Shown in pieces: positions 51,481 through 63,003 of a stretch of 64,000 nucleotides of DNA (positions are counted from its first letter, which is position 1; each line of letters opens with the position of its first letter). Below the pieces are notes generated by a model. That model saw only the letters and a list, made by a program, of their open reading frames with translations, was not told where the DNA came from and searched no databases. A program made the translations under genes and the position numbers. This stretch comes from Rhopalosiphum padi (Eukaryota; Arthropoda; Insecta; Hemiptera; Aphididae), in assembly GCF_020882245.1 (NCBI RefSeq), contig NC_083597.1, positions 89,692,152 to 89,756,151 on the forward strand, read 5' to 3'.

Positions 51481-52490
51481 TCATTATCTACCACGTGTTT
51501 ATTACATTTTGCTCTCTTGAGCATTTACTCTTATAAATAAATTAGAGTAATAATAATTACTCTATGACATAGACTTTTTTCCATGCGACCACTGCGATCC
51601 TGGCTATTGTGAACGTGACTATTTTTCACGTTTTATTATACAAGATAAGAAGAAGATGGGTAATTTAATATTAAAATTAATAATTTTAAGAGTATCTTTG
51701 CCATAGTAGATAGTGCATGGACTACGTTAAAATTTGAATGTCGTCAAAATCGCCTGCGACTGTAAGTCGATCTCGGAGCTATGAATGTGATAGAACAATC
51801 TGGTCTTACACTCTTACGATTAGTGTCTGGTCGTTTTTCCATGTATCATATTTATAGGCTGATGAGACTGTTTCCAGTGTTTTCGATTATAATTATTTTT
51901 CGTATACAATGAAATATCATTAAATATACATTTAGCACATTCATTATAGTGATCCACTCAGTACCTATACTATATACAGCAGAGTGATGCCACCACAACA
52001 CCTTTTTAAGTTTTTTAATTTTTTTTGATTTCACAGTTTTTCTAACTTTAGGTACATATGTACAATCAATTACATAACAATAGATTTTATGGGAACTATT
52101 TAATATTCTCCAACTATAAACATAATGACATAATATAGTAAGTACCAAATATTTTGGTGGTTTTTAAATTATTATTTTATGTTTGGTAAGTAATATTAGA
52201 AAGAGCGAAAATTAAGAATTTTACCACTTATTTAATTTAATAAATAATCATGATTTATTATTACAATAACATATTATATTAATAAATAAGGCAGGAATAT
52301 TCTATATGTCTATATTTCCAGGAATTTTTTTATAAAGTTTGTGGAATTGGTTACAATTATCGTCGTACGTTAAATAATCAATGGTTGGAAAATAACGTTA
52401 AATAGATTAATAATTCAGATTTAAAAAATATTAAATGCAGTTTGTGATAGAGTGTTCACTCAAGTAAAAAATATGGTTAAATATTTTTTT
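51481..52490. other. AT-rich region with a short multi-copy word
   Basis: 51565-51625 carries gcgatcctggctattgtgaa, also near 37050, 50460 (inverted) and 58480. The minus ORF 51852-52148 has no recognised domain. Confidence 0.45.
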
Positions 52491-54170
52491 TTTTTTTTAA
52501 ATGCCTATAAAAATTTGGCAATCAAAAAAATCTTTAAAACTTAAAACAAGGTAAAACGAGTACCCGTGACAAAATATATAAACATGATGGTGTTAATGAA
52601 CGGTTGGTTAGCACGACACTGAACCCACTTTCATACACTAGTAAAAGCTCAATTATACTCAGAGTAATAATTGCAATGTCAGGATTATCTAAAGTAGAAA
52701 AAATTAAAACATATTAGGTATAAAGTATGAAACAGTGTATTTTACAATATAACAGGTTAAACAAAACTAGGTGTAACAATATTGTTATTATACGGCTAGA
52801 CAATAATATAATGGAGCTGACACACGTGTTGTATGCTATCATCGTATCAATCACAGAATAGTGACGGCGGTTGTCCGGCCGCTTCCGGTGGGTGTGTGTG
52901 TGGATAAGTGGCTGGTTTCTGGAGGGGGGTATTCTGGCTGGGTGTGATTTGGAACACCTTGTCCACGTCGTCTGGGGGACCAACATCCGTCATGTCACAC
53001 AGCAACTCCTCATCCGGTGATATCTTAATATCGACCGGTATTGAAGTGGCGGTGGCCGGTTGTTCCGTGGCCTCGGCTTGTCCGGTAGGCATTGCTACCT
53101 CCGGTGTCTTGGCCTCGGGGACAGGCGTGTTGGTTGCCTCCAGCGACTTTGGGCCTGGTGCCGGTTGGGTGGTTGAGGGTGCCGGTTTTTCCAGGCGGTA
53201 CTGTTGGGAGGTGGTGGGTTTGGCGGCCTTTTTCTGTCCCCGGTATTCCCGCATTCGAAACTGGTTCCGGCGTTGCCTCGAATTTTGTGGTGGCGCTGTT
53301 GTCGTCTGTTCTGCCGTTGGCCTTTGGGCACTTTTCTGGTCCACTTTCCTCGTCGCGGGCGATGCTGGCGGTAAGAACGATCTTGGTCGTGGGACCAGTA
53401 CTGCCATGAGCGGTTGGGGGGGTGGTCGGAGCAACCGTGCGGACTGCGGTCGCGGTATGCCAGCTGGCTGTACGGGACTTGTCGGTTACCGCGGGTTTCG
53501 GACCCGCGTTGGTCGCCTTGCCGAAGACCGCCGCGCGATCGTCCCACCCGTAGGTGTAGGCTACCCACAGTACCGGGTCCCGGCGTAGCTCTGCCGTGGA
53601 CATCCGGCGCACCCGTGCCGCCGTAGTCGCGTGGACGGCTGCCTCCGAGTTCGCGGCCCGCAGTAACTGCTGGCTGCGTTCCAGCAGTTTCGCGGCTTGC
53701 TGTAGGGGGGTGGTGGCTGTTGATCGCTTGTCCATAATGTTGCTGTTGTTGGCTGTGTGCGGGAAATGATAAAAAAAAAAATAACCAATAATTATTGTTA
53801 CCCGCCGTTATCTGTTTGTGGTGGTGTTGGGGTGTGGGTGTGCAAAGTGATATAGTAATATAAAGTAAAATAAAGTAATATACTTTAATAAATATTATTT
53901 ACCAGATATTTTTTCATTATCTTTTCTTTCTGGTTCTTTCATCTTGCGATCGGGAAACAATTTATTTTTTGCAGCCATTAGATATGACAATGCCAAAAAA
54001 CCTAATGTTAGCATGATTTACGATTTCAGAAAATATAAGGAAATATTTACCAATAATAATTATGCACTATACTTTTGTCAACTGTTTACCTGGCTATTTA
54101 TTGCCTGGCGACGCGTACATTATTTAATTTCCGTTATCGAATGGCCAGTATAGGTGATAATAGCCAGAAT
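52490..54170 (-). mobile_element. Third, diverged copy of the Ala/Pro-rich gene element
   Basis: Matches the right arm from aatgcctataaaaatttggc through the two-exon gene and its promoter (to about 54170), but lacks the MADF gene and the LINE insertion. It retains roughly 250 bp of coding sequence near 52900-53190 that both arms lack, so it is closer to the ancestral form there. Confidence 0.75.
52847..54014 (-). pseudogene. Ala/Pro-rich element gene, third copy, frameshifted, with longer C-terminus
   Basis: Exon 1 is 54014-53903 (MLTLGFLALSYLMAA...) and exon 2 starts at 53752, with the same splice phase as the other copies. The N-terminal frame (KLLERSQQLLRAA, RRMSTAELRRDPVLWVAYTY) shifts near 53470-53490, where net deletions against the left arm total 32 bases. 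The Pro-rich part then continues in another frame (MAVLVPRPRSFLPP) to an acidic C-terminus (ISPDEELLCDMTDVGPPDD) ending at 52847. Only about one octapeptide unit is present. Confidence 0.55.
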
Positions 54171-54236
54171 ATTTTTAATGCAATATAATATTAAAATATA
54201 AAATATTATTACGTTTTATATAAAGGCAATACAGGG

Positions 54237-54538
54237 CAGTGCAGGTCTCCAACCGGTTGTTTGCGACCCATTTTTGGGTCGCGATAAGTCTTCTTTTTAA
54301 AATAAAAATAAAATTTATAAAATTATATAAGGTAAAAAAATCATTTTTTAATTATTAAACTTAGAAAATTAATAAATGAAAATACAGTTTAAAAAATTTT
54401 GTATTGTATCCAGTTTTAATAGTAGGTACTACGGCAAAGCAGTAAGCAATTTTAGCTTTTTTACAAAGCTTACATGGGTCGCGAAAAATTTAAGCCAAAA
54501 AAAGGGGGTCACGAGTCCAAAACAGTTGAATACCACTG
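54237..54538. mobile_element. hAT-type MITE with 8-bp target duplication
   Basis: Left end cagtgcaggtctccaacc; right end, reverse complemented, cagtggtattcaactg. gggtcgcga-type motifs lie near both ends. Flanks atacaggg (54229-54236) and atataggg (54539-54546) agree at seven of eight bases. Confidence 0.75.
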
Positions 54539-54546
54539 ATATAGGG

Positions 54547-55200
54547 AAATAATAGACTATTCACGATAGATTAAGACGATTAAGTACCTACTACCTATTC
54601 AATAATCAATGCATAATAAAGGAATATTTTAAGTATACAAATATTCCAAAATGCTTAAGACATAAAATATATAACGTTATAAGATTATGCTAAGTGATGA
54701 TAATAATTTTGAAAATTAATTCCCGTAGTTATTATTAAATAAAAGCTATATGCTAAAGTTAAAAATAGGATTCAAAATTATAAAAAATAATTGTATCTAA
54801 AATGATGTACAATACAGCTCGATATACCGCCTTTAATTTACTTTTACTATTTCATATTACAGATATTTTAGTAAAAATAATATCAGGTCAGTGTGTGGTG
54901 CCCCTAAATCCGTGGCTATGTTGGCTGCAGCCTACACCGCTTACGCTTTAATTCGGGTCTGCGTCCACTAACAACACTCCTTTAATATACATTTTGTATA
55001 ATTATATGTATTTAAAGTTTTAATTAAACAATACAATATTATAATAACCTTACATAAGAATATTAAATTTTAAATGTCAACTCATAAAAATGAATAGTAA
55101 ATCACAAGAGTTGTATGGTATGATTATAGAGCTTAATAACTAAAGTCTAAAATACACTCACTCAATATGTGCAATTAAGGTTATTGTAATATATTATTAT
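54547..55200. other. AT-rich spacer
   Basis: Nothing recognised. Confidence 0.5.
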
Positions 55201-56970
55201 AATATCATAATATTAAATATTCAATCAATTAAATAAAAGCTTTTTCAATGTACCTATTATAAGTAAATGGCAAACATTTAAAGTAGAACAAAAAACAGTT
55301 TGCGACAGTTCATAAATTAATAACCATTAAAATACCTTGCTATTTTATTATTTACTTTTTTAACAATAACACTATATATTTAGTATGTATAATATATTAC
55401 GTACGTATATAATTTAGAAATTTAGAAATTAAATAAATAAATATTTTTTAAAAGTTTGATGGTAAGTAAATGTAATTTTATCCAACATAAATGTTTGAAC
55501 ATTTAAATGTTAGTTCACATTCAATATTTATTGAAAGAAATAATTTTTTTTGATATACATCAGACGGGAAAACAATTAAAGTAAGTCTCATTACAAAGCG
55601 TGCAAATGTCACTTATAAAATTAGTTGGTGAACTTCTTGTTTAAATATAATATTTTTAATTGATAAAACGTCATGAACATTATTTATTTGCTAAAGATTT
55701 TCAATTGTTGTTTAATTTTAACCGGTAATGTTAGTGCGAGATTCATCAAACGAACATGGATGTTGAAGAGTTGTGCTTTGCGATTTGCTTTAATCTTTAT
55801 ATTTCTAATCAATGTGTATAATGGAACTAAATGGGTATAATAAAAAAATATATATATTTGTATAGTACGCTTATTGTTGATGTTGATTACAATAATATAA
55901 TAAATAACAATGTAATAATTGTTTAAAAAAAACTCTTGTTATTGAAATAATGTGTAATATTGTATAATATCATATTATTATTATTGTTAATAGGAACAAC
56001 TACTTACCCAGTTGAAAACAAATTTATTTTATGTGTTTATGTTGTATAGTTCTCCCTATATCTTTATTACAAGTTTTGATTATAATTATGAAACAGTATA
56101 TAAATATTTTATAGGATACCTTTATAATTTCAATTTATGTAATCAAAAATGAACTGTCAAGGACCTTTATGCTTAATATAATCATACTATTTACAACAGA
56201 GATTTTAAAATTTTAAATCTCTGATTTACAAGGATTCAATCATGATGAGCATTGGAAATACTGCCATAGATGTATAGCGTTTTTATTTTTTTATTCACAA
56301 ATTTTATTATTGCTTGTGTGAAACACTGTTGTAATAAAAATATTATTAACAACGTTGATCTCATTTTATTTATTTAGATTAGAGGTTGTTGAAACACGAT
56401 CCCGGTGAGTAGAATCCGTTCGAGGTGGTTGAGTGAAAATCGTTTCACCAGAAATTCGGTAAGGAATGGTGATCTGGTGTCTAGAAATTGGTCACTAAAA
56501 ATGTGATAAATTCGATTACCGTATTTGTGAGATCAGTTTTTCTATAACTTATTAGTTATCAATCGTTGTAAAAGTTTTTCCCGTCGTATTTTTTCTTGTG
56601 AATGAATAAAAAAAATATAATTATGAAAAATGGTGATTGGGGGTCTAACTATCAGCCCTCAACAGATGCAAATGGATACCTGTACTTCTGAAGTCGAAAA
56701 TCTAATGCTGTTTTGTAGGAGAAAAAGTTAAAATCAAATATTACATGTTAAAACTTAAATAAATTAAGTTGTCAAATATTATCGGGGAAAATCCATTTAA
56801 ACGAAACTTAACCTCACAGGTAGGCGGATGATGTACACGTAGCAAGTGATATCAAAATTTGTATAAGTTCGAAATTCGAATAGTGTAAAGTTCCTATATA
56901 AACACCTGTTAGAGTATATAACATATTGAACATATTTTTATAATATTATGATATTTGATACTTGAATTAA
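55200..56970 (+). repeat. Incomplete segmental duplication of the gustatory receptor locus
   Basis: 55200-55870 parallels 33280-33960 (upstream flank plus first exon), and 56605-56960 parallels 36470-36850 (downstream flank). The part corresponding to receptor exons 2-5 is missing or replaced by unrelated sequence (55880-56600). Confidence 0.75.
55673..55834 (+). pseudogene. Isolated first exon of a duplicated gustatory receptor
   Basis: 54 codons from MNIIYLLKIFNCCLILTGN to NVYNGTKW, with the donor gtataa kept. It differs from the intact gene at six residues (D2N, G20V, V35A, W36L, L38F, S42F). No later receptor exon is found downstream, so it cannot make a full receptor. Confidence 0.8.
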
Positions 56971-57436
56971 TATGCATTTACAGTGTCAAATCTCGAGTAC
57001 TTAAACCGTTTCTGTGCTGCGATGAATTTTGCGTCCAGCACTGTTTCACTCATGTGATTCGTAAAATTCGTGTGTAATGAAACTCGGATATTCTTATTAA
57101 TTGTCTTTTTAACACATATGTCAGCAATTACCGATTTATGTGTTTAATTGCATACGTATTTCATACTATGAATATAGTATTTGAATGTACTAAATTCATT
57201 CAAAGAAATTAATATTAATGCTTATACATGATCTATATAATTTCAATACCTACATATTTTAAATATTAATACATATTATATTGTGTTTCATTAGGTAGGT
57301 AACTATTTTTTCAGCAGTATAAGAATATAATTATTTAAATTTAAAACCTGTAGAATTATACTCAAATATTTATATAACAATAAACAATTGAGTCTATACA
57401 TTAAAACTTATAGATGTTTATAAATTTCATTATTAA

Positions 57437-57900
57437 CACACAAAATACTAAATTAAAGGAAATCAAAAGAGACATCATCTTCCGCTGAACAAATCCAAAG
57501 CTGAACCGGAAAGAGGAGACTGTTCTTAACAGACTCCGCATTGGTCATACCAGAATCGCCCATGGTTTTCTGACGGCCAGAGAGGGACCCTCCTTTGCCC
57601 ATTTGCCAAACTTGTGGAACTGCTTTAACTGTCAAACACTTAATAGCCGACTGTTTAAAATTCAACCAAGAGCGTGTTATGAATGGGATATCCTACAACC
57701 TTGACACCGCACTCGGACCCAATCATGAAAAAAAATTTAGAGATAATTAATTTTACAAAACAAACTAAATTGTTCAACCTTTTTTAGTAAAAAAAAAAAA
57801 ATTAAATGTATCATAATAAATTATGTATCTTATATATCATAACCTGTATGTAACTAATGGCCTTTGTTGTCGATGTTTTTAAGATCAATAAAAAAAAAAA
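57437..57900 (+). mobile_element. 5'-truncated LINE insertion (RNase H and 3' end) with 14-bp target duplication
   Basis: The plus-strand frame ETVLNRLRIGHTRIAHGFLT then ARE is the C-terminal region typical of Jockey/I-type LINEs. It ends in ...gatcaataaaaaaaaaa. aatttcattattaa is repeated at 57423-57436 and 57901-57914. Confidence 0.85.
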
Positions 57901-57949
57901 AATTTCATTATTAATACTAATAATAAAATAATTTATTTACTCTTGAGAA

Positions 57950-59830
57950 AAATTTAATATTATTGTATTATTGTTTAATACTGCATATTAATAAAGAATT
58001 ATACATTATAACCTTTATATATTGATTTTTATTATCTGAGTGTTGGATAACTATTACACTCCGGAAGCCTAATTAGGTCGTTTACATAATATAAATCTTA
58101 CCTCAGAAAAATTGTATACAGCACAACCCGCGGTTGAAAATATATGATGTAAAGGTTAAGCTACCGAGAACAACAAAACAATACGATAAAATGCAATTTA
58201 TTGAATAAAAAAACAGTATTATGCATCGACAATTAATAGGCTTCGAATCAAACGTATAATATACGTGTAAATTTAAACAAAAACTATAAAATAAATATCT
58301 CGTACGTAGATCGACGTCCGTGATTATATGTGCGAAAAAAACGAAGAAAAACTATGAAATAGTCTTAAAAGTTAAAGTCCTATGAAAAGTGGAAAATATA
58401 AGAAAAATCATATCAGTAATAATAGGTAATAACAATCAATGTTAGACCGCGGTAGACCTTTTCCCATGCAACCACTGTGATCTTGGCTATTGTGAACGTG
58501 ACTATTTTTCATGTTTTATTATAAGAAGAAAGATATTATGTCAAATCTATGAGTGTTTTTTCAACAAATTTTACTATTTACTTTGTATCAGCGATGGGCC
58601 ACAGTTGAGTGAGTTGTTCGTTGTTCATAGGAAATCTATAAAAAAAAAATATTCATAACTAGGTGCTTATAAATAACAAATCTAACTATATTAACGTGGA
58701 TAAATGTATTATCAAAAAAAAAAAAAAAAATAATATATAATAAAGAATCATTATAAATTACAATCACTCAAAAAAGTTAACGTTTTTGTAATGTGCACAA
58801 CGTTTCGAACAGATTCGTATGTCATTCAACGACGTCGCAGCCACCGAATAATCGGATCAGAATCGAATCGCACGCGTTGTCAGATCATTACGGTGGCACA
58901 CGAGACGGGCAGCTCAAACGAGAGCGATACACCCGTAACGCGGAACTCTGACGAGTCACTGGAGCTGTGCCATCTGCTCACTAGATCTGACGTACGCGCG
59001 AATCGTCAATTCTGCGGAACGTAACCGGCCGTTGCCCTGCGCATGTCGTCGATGACGATACGCACAGGGAGACGAGGTTTTACGAATATACGTTCTGTTT
59101 GGAAAACGTACTTGAACACTTACGAATAATGTATTGCTAAGAGTGACTGCAGTTTATTGCATAATGCGGGATCAGTGTTCGCGTAAACGCAACACACCAA
59201 ACACTGACGCGCTGCCAGACTTATATATAGGCCTGCACGGGACATGGACAAAGTCGAATTTTGTTCGGGCATACCAGAGAGCTTGAGCTGAGGAAATGTT
59301 GAGTTTGCGAATAGGTTGCATATTGTAGATATGAATAAAATCACTATTTAATAATAAAAGCAATATGATATGCTGATAATCAAAAAATATAGATCCAGAT
59401 GCTTTTCCTTTAATCGCGCAAGTCTGCCCGGGTGGGTCTTGCTACGACGGAGGAACGCCAGTGAATGTCAGTGCTGGTCGTTCCGCAGGGCCTTTTATAC
59501 CCGGTGCATTAGCGATTACACAAGACCGGTTTCGTGTTTTGTGTCAGATAACATGGAACCGTCGAAACCCCAATAGTGCAGCAGCCGCTGATAAACGCAC
59601 AATTTAAACAAAAGTTATTATAATAATAATAATATAATAATAATAATAATATTAATTTAATTAATAATAAGAATGATAAAAAAAATAAAGGAAAAGAAGA
59701 ATCTAGAATCTTCCCCGTGCATCACTCGCACGCCAATCGGAAAAATCCCTCCCACGGACGAAAAAATTAAAATTTAAAATATTAAAACAATTATAATATA
59801 TTATGTATAATGCAAATCAATAAATTTATT
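57950..59830 (-). mobile_element. Dispersed element, copy C (inverted)
   Basis: The reverse complement matches copy B (58050-59040 against 49900-50830 and 51330-51480) and copy A (59120-59800 against 37580-38300). It is the most complete copy for judging element length. Confidence 0.65.
58791..59024 (+). CDS. 77-residue ORF of the dispersed element, copy C
   Basis: Same predicted protein as at 49917-50150. No domain recognised. It reads opposite to the TATA-to-AATAAA direction of the element. Confidence 0.3.
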   Translation: MCTTFRTDSYVIQRRRSHRIIGSESNRTRCQIITVAHETGSSNESDTPVTRNSDESLELCHLLTRSDVRANRQFCGT

Positions 59831-60047
59831 AATTTATGCAAATTTAAATTTGTATTGAATAATGAAATGTATTTTTTTTTTTTTATTAAAATTTGGTTTT
59901 TTTCCGGGATTCAAAATAATGATATAAATGAATAATAATATAGATTTCAATATTAAATATTTAAATTATTATTTACAAAACATTAAATTCATAAATCTAT
60001 AAGTCATATTATTATCGTGAACATTTTTTCATGAACTACCTAGTCGG

Positions 60048-60474
60048 CTAGTTACTAACGTTGCAAACACAACACTTGATGTTGTCCGCACAATTTAAAC
60101 TATTTGAAATTGAGAGAGAGTCATTAGATTTTCCAACTCCAATTGCGGCTGCATTATTTATCCTACGGTCACTATTTGTCGGCAATGAACAGTAACATTT
60201 TGAATCGTCGTGATAGTAACTGGTAGACTTGTAATCACTAAAAGGTTTTTCTGGGTTTGTACTTGTACTCGGTTGTTGATACAAACGAGTTTTTTCCTCA
60301 AAATTTTCCAACAGTATTGTTGCTAACTCACAACAGTTTTTACACGTCAAAGGCGTGTAATCGTTTTTTTCTTCCCAACACGATTTTCCATTAAGCGTTG
60401 ATTTCATATTACCAGTCATTTTTACGTTAGACATTTGTGATAATTTGTGTTTATAATCATTAATCTGAAAAACA
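60048..60474 (-). CDS. Possible last exon of an unrecognised minus-strand gene
   Basis: A 141-codon frame follows a good acceptor (gttttcag, minus strand, at 60475-60482) and begins INDYKHKLSQ. It has Cys pairs in CKNCC, CYCSL and CCVCN and Ser/Asn-rich spacers, broadly like the tail of the 19.6-kb orphan gene. Upstream exons are not found: the nearest open frame (61157-61411) has a donor whose phase does not match. Confidence 0.35.
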
Positions 60475-61815
60475 ATCGTTTTTAGTACGTAGGTACTTGT
60501 TTTCATAATTTTTAATCGGTATAGTACTTAATTGATACATCAAAATAATTACGTTTAAGTGCATAACGAGTAACAATAAACTAATAAGTAATATATAAAG
60601 TACAATAGTATATATTGATTTTTTTAGGAATACAGAGTATTTCATTATACATATCTATTATTTAGTTATATAGCTACCTATTTATAAAATAACTTCATAT
60701 GATAATTTATTGTATCATGGATAATACCAATAAACTGTATTGTCACTAAATGAAGACCATAGTTTGTATTGTTAGTACTGAACAGTCTAAATTTCCAATG
60801 TACACCTTAAGATCACTCTAGTTAGCAATTGTTAAAAGTACTTTAAACACATATTATTATAGAAAAATGTGGTAGTCAACTAATTGTATATATGATAAGC
60901 AGCTAGGTAGTACAAAGTCACTATAATGTGATGTAACAAAAAAACGCTTGGCATAAAGGATCGACTAAGGATGAACTAGCAAATTCATTTCGATCATCCG
61001 TCAATTCGTCATCAATCGCGTCTATAATACTACGAGTGCCTGTTCAACATTAAATTAATCAACACGCGTCAAACATCAACGCGGAGTAACGCAAATCAAA
61101 TGAAAAAAGTTCTACGCAATCGATGTCGGTCATACATCATAAAATGTATATACAAATTAAATTAAAAGTCGAGTTGGTTGAACATACGTATCGTCTTCGA
61201 AATTCCGCATAGAACTTTTTGTTTTGAATCGACAAAGCACACAATGGTAATTATTATCAATCGACAAACAAAAGTTGGATTGTGTTATCAAAAACACTTT
61301 GAAATTTCCCGGGAGAGTACTTATATATGACGCGTTATGGAAAACAATAATATTGAGTGTCTTATTCATAAAGCGATCTAAATGATTTAATCGGTTATAA
61401 CTATAGTGCAAATAATCAGATTTAAATCAATTTTCTAACTTCTAAGTTGTTTTACAATTTTTTTATATTTGTCATTTATAATTACTTGAGTTCTATTTAG
61501 TAAAAATTGACGAATAAAATCCATAATTCGAATGTTTTCGATAATAATATTTCGCCCTTTATAAGTAAGTTATGATTACAATATTATGTTATACATAATA
61601 TGTGCAGAAAGGATGCATGTCCGTGACTTGAATTTATTAATAAAAGAAATAAAATAATAAAGCTTTTTCCGAATTTAATGACATTTTTGAGTCGATTGAG
61701 TAACACATTCGGTGTAATGATATCGAAGTTTTTACGAAAATATTCCGTACGCGTTATTTAGCTGTTCGTCGTTCACGAAAAACGATGAAAAGTGGACCGC
61801 GTCGCCTTTCCGCAG

Positions 61816-62328
61816 CTAGCGATTCAAATGCCTTACCCGCGGGTCGTCGCCTCCGCCGCCGACGACACTTCTATCGTACCCATCGCCGCTGTACCGGTAC
61901 AGCTTCAAACCTTCGCGGATTTCGGACAGCAAGTCCGGCGCCGCACCGCCTGCCGGCAGCCGACCCGCCGTCTCGGCGCCCGCGACCCACCGCCGCCGCC
62001 GCCATCTATCGTTGTCGGCCTCCGCGGCCGCCTCGGCCTCGACCGCCGCGGCCAGCAAGTCGTCCAGCCGGCCGTCCGCCCGTTCGCCGAGCAGTCGGTC
62101 GGCCACCGGACCCGGCCGCAGCCCCGTGACGAACTTGTCGGCGATCGGCGTCCACTGCAGCCGGCGGCCGTCGCCGAACCCGCACGGCTCAGCGGCCGCC
62201 CGCACCCGCCTGTACCAGTCGTACGCCCGTTCGCCGTCCACCTGGCGGATCGCGTAGAACCGAGCGCGCACTCGAAACTCGGACGCCACGTTTTTCGACG
62301 GGCCGTCACGACCCGGATATCCGTCCAT
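61816..62328 (-). CDS. GC-rich retrotransposon gag-like exon or ORF, 170 residues
   Basis: The minus-strand frame contains ARFYAIRQVDGERAYDWYRR, then VRAAAEPCGFG and IADKFVTGLRPGPVADRLLG. This is the retrotransposon gag capsid pattern seen in Gypsy-type elements (xRFY..RQ..GE....W...(L/V)R..A..CxFG......DxFV.G(L/I)R...xRLL). The block is strongly GC-rich against an AT-rich background. No protease, reverse transcriptase or LTR is seen beside it. A strong donor (CGG/gtaagg at about 61841) precedes the stop, so it may be the first exon of a captured gag gene. Confidence 0.5.
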   Translation of the reverse strand: MDGYPGRDGPSKNVASEFRVRARFYAIRQVDGERAYDWYRRVRAAAEPCGFGDGRRLQWTPIADKFVTGLRPGPVADRLLGERADGRLDDLLAAAVEAEAAAEADNDRWRRRRWVAGAETAGRLPAGGAAPDLLSEIREGLKLYRYSGDGYDRSVVGGGGDDPRVRHLNR

Positions 62329-62689
62329 AAGTGACCGGCTATTGCGGAACCGTAGAATATAATATTATATGACGCCACAGTACACACGTATGCGATTTTA
62401 TTGTGCTGCGGTTAATATTATATTATTGATAATGACGCGGATATTTCGATGTTTTCGTGGCGTATAGGCTTTTGCCGAAACTCCGGCCCATCACGTTCCC
62501 ATGACGATTAACGCGTTATAAAATAAAATATGATTTTTTTTTTTATCCAGTTATATTGGCAGTATGTTATTTCATGTTATTATAGTGGCAAAATTTAGTA
62601 ATGTAACATATTGTGTAGGCAATAGCAATGACATTTGTTAATAATTGCGAATATCATATATAAGTACAACGATATATACAGCGCGATAA

Positions 62690-63003
62690 TCTTCGTTAAC
62701 AATATTATTGTAGATGGCAGCAAGTGCGGTAGGTACGCTGATTATGTCTCGGAAAATTATATTGATGAAAATTCGAAATTTCCACCAAGTATGTGGGCTT
62801 ATCGTACGGCGAAATTAAAAAGAACGACCAACAATTGTGAATCGTTCCACTCTCATTTCAATGAACTATTTTATAAACCACACTTAACATTTTTTACATT
62901 ATTACAAATACTTAAAGACACAATACAGGCAGAATATTTTATCAAAATTAACAGTGCTAATAATAATATAAAAATAATCCCAAAAAAAATATTAAACCGT
63001 TAA
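62690..63003 (+). mobile_element. MULE transposase C-terminal remnant
   Basis: The frame GRYADYVSENYIDENSKFPP, then MWAYRT and TTNNCESFHSHFNELFY, is the conserved end of MULE-type transposases common in aphid genomes. The catalytic core upstream is absent and the frame ends at 63003 after Asn/Lys-rich sequence. An acceptor-like tattgtag precedes it at about 62705-62712. Confidence 0.65.

Noticed and set aside
51852..52148. Minus-strand 98-codon ORF
   Set aside because: No recognisable motif and no splice or repeat context.
57453..57665. Minus-strand 70-codon ORF
   Set aside because: Antisense to the recognised LINE frame.
61157..61411. Minus-strand 84-codon ORF as an exon joining 60048-60474
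   Set aside because: The candidate donor (phase 2) does not match the phase-0 acceptor of the downstream exon, and no domain is seen.
61785..62334. Plus-strand Arg/Pro-rich ORFs at the GC-rich block
   Set aside because: Low-complexity shadows of the minus-strand gag-like frame.
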